From Bordetella parapertussis (GTDB lineage: Bacteria > Pseudomonadota > Gammaproteobacteria > Burkholderiales > Burkholderiaceae_C), in the NCBI GenBank assembly GCA_945871945.1, contig CAMBXY010000048.1, positions 1-9,994 of the forward strand: 9,994 nt of DNA, written 5' to 3'. A program made the translations under genes and the position numbers. Shown here piece by piece: positions 8,703 to 9,994 of this stretch. Below the pieces are notes generated by a model that had not been told where the DNA came from, ran no database searches, and worked only from the letters and a program-made list of their open reading frames with translations. Position 1 is the stretch's first letter. Each line of letters starts with the position of its first letter.

Positions 8703-8714
8703 GGGCTGCTCCAT

Positions 8715-8732
8715 TGCCCTTTACGCAGGGCA
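8715..8732 (-). promoter_or_regulatory. Leader hairpin at the paaA 5' end
   Basis: On the minus strand TGCCCT (8732-8727) can pair with AGGGCA (8720-8715) around a 6-nt loop GCGTAA. It abuts the upstream candidate ATG at 8714, contains that start's AAGGG, and begins about two bases after the predicted transcription start. It may protect the 5' end of the mRNA or block initiation at 8714. It has no T-run, so it is not a terminator. Confidence 0.45.
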
Positions 8733-8740
8733 TTTGGGAC

Positions 8741-8746
8741 ATTATA
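8741..8746 (-). promoter_or_regulatory. -10 box of the paaA promoter
   Basis: A perfect TATAAT on the minus strand predicts transcription from about 8734, giving a leader of about 20-30 bases for paaABCDE. The 17-bp-spaced -35 position reads CGACCG, which is poor. The promoter may therefore be weak, or its activity may depend on the regulator that binds the adjacent inverted repeat. Confidence 0.6.
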
Positions 8747-8750
8747 TCAA

Positions 8751-8774
8751 TTAGCCAACCAGTCGGTCGGCTAA
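8751..8774. promoter_or_regulatory. Inverted-repeat operator candidate in the paaA promoter (TetR/PaaR-like)
   Basis: On the plus strand TTAGCCAACC (8751-8760) faces GGTCGGCTAA (8765-8774). Eighteen of the 24 positions are symmetric, with mismatches mostly at the centre. The element fills the spacer and -35 zone of the paaA promoter and covers the rlmJ stop codon. Size, symmetry and placement fit a repressor of the TetR type, such as the phenylacetyl-CoA-responsive PaaR regulators that control paa genes in many betaproteobacteria. No regulator gene is in the window, so the identity of the binding protein is inferred. Confidence 0.55.
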
Positions 8775-9670
8775 CTGGTGGTGAGCGTAAACCCCGCTTG
8801 ATTGTCTTGGCCCATAAGTTGCACCATTTGCGGCATTGCCGCTTGCAAATCTTCTTGCAAGCTAAAGGGCGGATTGATAACCACCACGCCGCTTTCTACC
8901 AAACCCAAACGCTTGACTGGGTCGCCCGTCACCGCTTCGGGGCGTTGCGCACCGGAGCGAATTCGCAGCGTGGCATGCAGCCAAGGGCGATTCGATTGAC
9001 GCGCCAAATTAGTTAAGTGCCTAGGCAGGCTGTGTGCCTGTGGGCGGGGAATGATGGGGTACCAAATCACAAAAGTGCCGGTAGCAAAACGCTGCAAACC
9101 TGTTGAAACGGCGACCACCACCCGTTCGTAATCCAGTTTGATCTCATAACTGGGGTCAATAAACACCAAGCCTCGTCGTGTTGTGGGCGGCAGGTATTTG
9201 GGCAGCCCTAAAAAACCATCTTCATTCATGACCATGGTTTGCCGGCCCGCTTGCAAGGCTTCCACATTCGCCACCAAAGTACGGATGTCGGTGGGATGCA
9301 GTTCGAACAACTTCAGTTTGTCTTGTTCACGCAACAGATGATGGGCGATGAAGGGCGAGCCTGGGTAATGCACCATGCCCCCTTGCGGGTTGAAATGGTC
9401 AAGCACGGCGCGATAGGCAAGCAAAGCGGGTGCCATGGGGCCCGCTAACTTGGATTTGTTGCGCAAAAGTGCCAGCAAACCCTCTTGTGCTTCACCACTT
9501 TGCTTGGCGTCAGGGCTGTCAAGTTTGTACAAACCCGGTCCGCTGTGGGTATCAATCGCGGTGTAGCCCACGTCTTTTTGTGCAAGATAGTTCATTGCGG
9601 ATATCAAAACCGTGTGTTTTAAGACATCGGCATGGTTTCCAGCATGAAAGGCGTGACGGTAACTGAACAT
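8771..9670 (-). CDS. rlmJ: 23S rRNA (adenine(2030)-N6)-methyltransferase RlmJ
   Basis: SAM-dependent enzyme that methylates N6 of A2030 in 23S rRNA, acting on the RNA before or during ribosome assembly. The 299 residues start with the family signature MFSYRHAFHAGNHADVLKHT, followed by IDTHSGPGLY (39-48, SAM site), YPGSPFIAHHLLREQD (102-117) and ELHP (123-126). Motif IV is IDPSYE (171-176), then RFATGTFVIWYP (194-205) and GVVVINPPF (261-269). E. coli RlmJ (280 aa) has DPPY with catalytic Asp164; here the second proline is serine (D172-P-S-Y). The start is fixed by the conserved N-terminus although no clear Shine-Dalgarno precedes it. The stop lies inside the paaA operator region. Expression is probably independent of paa, since a paa promoter separates them. 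Confidence 0.95.
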   Translation of the reverse strand: MFSYRHAFHAGNHADVLKHTVLISAMNYLAQKDVGYTAIDTHSGPGLYKLDSPDAKQSGEAQEGLLALLRNKSKLAGPMAPALLAYRAVLDHFNPQGGMVHYPGSPFIAHHLLREQDKLKLFELHPTDIRTLVANVEALQAGRQTMVMNEDGFLGLPKYLPPTTRRGLVFIDPSYEIKLDYERVVVAVSTGLQRFATGTFVIWYPIIPRPQAHSLPRHLTNLARQSNRPWLHATLRIRSGAQRPEAVTGDPVKRLGLVESGVVVINPPFSLQEDLQAAMPQMVQLMGQDNQAGFTLTTS

Positions 9671-9724
9671 GCACTATGGTAACCGGCTGACATGCTGGTA
9701 TGTGGAAGCGAGGCTGAAATGGCA

Positions 9725-9730
9725 TAGAAT
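9725..9730 (+). promoter_or_regulatory. Candidate -10 box of the rplM promoter
   Basis: TAGAAT matches five of six -10 consensus positions and places the transcription start near 9737, right where a long stem begins. The 17-bp-spaced -35 position (GTGGAA) is poor, so confidence is low. It would give an untranslated leader of about 110 bases. Confidence 0.4.
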
Positions 9731-9736
9731 GTAAGG

Positions 9737-9770
9737 CTTCGCAGCGACCAAGGCCCCGCGGCGAAGTTTT
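9737..9770 (+). promoter_or_regulatory. Stem-loop followed by TTTT in the rplM leader
   Basis: CTTCGC (9737-9742) pairs with GCGAAG (9761-9766). After an A/G mismatch, GCG (9744-9746) pairs with CGC (9757-9759), closing a 10-nt loop. TTTT follows at 9767-9770. The structure sits at the predicted 5' end of the rplM mRNA. It could be an attenuator or a site for autoregulation by L13, as known for the E. coli rplM-rpsI operon, but no established betaproteobacterial element was recognised. Confidence 0.4.
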
Positions 9771-9846
9771 CATCCCCACCTAAGAGATTCCCAGCAGAGG
9801 AACACCGACCGTGGAAAAGGGCCCCACAACCCACTCTAGGAAACAC

Positions 9847-9994
9847 ATGTCCACTTTCAGCGCAAAACCCGCTGACGTGACGCATGAGTGGTTTGTGATT
9901 GACGCCACCGATAAGGTGCTCGGACGGATTGCCAGCGAAGCAGCCCTCCGTTTACGCGGCAAGCACAAAGCCATTTATACGCCCCACGTCGATA
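9847..9994 (+). CDS. rplM: 50S ribosomal protein L13 (5' part; continues beyond window)
   Basis: The first 49 codons read [20 protein letters not shown] and continue [20 protein letters not shown], then KAIYTPHVD. This matches the N-terminus of L13 (E. coli [21 protein letters not shown] and LRGKHKAEYTPHVD). L13 is an early-assembly protein of the large ribosomal subunit that binds 23S rRNA. The ATG at 9847 follows TAGGAAACAC, an AGGA-type Shine-Dalgarno with suitable spacing. In proteobacteria rpsI normally follows, which would lie to the right of the window. It is transcribed divergently from rlmJ, with 176 bp between the two start codons. Confidence 0.96.
   Translation, partial: MSTFSAKPADVTHEWFVIDATDKVLGRIASEAALRLRGKHKAIYTPHVD

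Noticed and set aside
8241..8774. A 177-codon plus-strand open frame opposite paaA
   Set aside because: It is antisense to the conserved PaaA core and the paaA promoter, without any recognisable protein motif.
9671..9846. Possible promoter for rlmJ and possible small gene in the rlmJ-rplM intergenic region
   Set aside because: Only poor minus-strand -35/-10 matches were seen (for example TTGGTC and TCTATG), and the short open frames there have no recognisable product.

Overview
The window looks like the chromosome of a betaproteobacterium in Burkholderiales, most likely a Comamonadaceae relative (Limnohabitans- or Rhodoferax-like). This is inferred from protein resemblance and gene order: a SAH riboswitch before ahcY, the order ahcY-tlyA-metF, and a paaABCDE block. 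No database search was possible. Nearly every base is coding and no insertion sequence, CRISPR array, tRNA or rRNA gene was seen.

Layout. (1) 1-1734, minus strand: the first 578 codons of a membrane-anchored hybrid sensor histidine kinase; its 3' end lies outside the window. (2) 1735-1990: a divergent intergenic region carrying an S-adenosylhomocysteine (SAH) riboswitch pointing right. (3) 1991-5020, plus strand: ahcY, a TlyA-type rRNA 2'-O-methyltransferase gene and metF, packed as one operon. SAH from methylation reactions is hydrolysed by AhcY, MetF supplies the methyl group that regenerates methionine from homocysteine, and the TlyA-like enzyme uses SAM and makes SAH. One SAH-sensing leader probably governs all three. 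(4) 5024-8702/8714, minus strand: paaA-paaB-paaC-paaD-paaE, a complete ring-1,2-phenylacetyl-CoA epoxidase with its reductase and its metal-centre maturation protein. The genes overlap or are spaced by a few bases. The metF and paaE ends converge with only 3 bp between them. (5) 8715-8774: a compact control region for paaA with a perfect -10 box, an inverted-repeat operator candidate and a leader hairpin next to the start codon. (6) 8771-9670, minus strand: rlmJ, the 23S rRNA m6A2030 methyltransferase. (7) 9671-9846: intergenic region containing a candidate rplM promoter and a leader stem. (8) 9847-9994, plus strand: the first 49 codons of rplM (ribosomal protein L13).

The genes are ordinary housekeeping and catabolic genes; I see no convincing new multi-gene system. 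The most interesting signals are in RNA and regulation: mutually exclusive pairings in the SAH riboswitch expression platform, a possible Shine-Dalgarno-sequestering stem before ahcY, the paaA operator and hairpin, and the structured rplM leader. The paaABCDE block also stands alone, without the ligase or later phenylacetate genes beside it.
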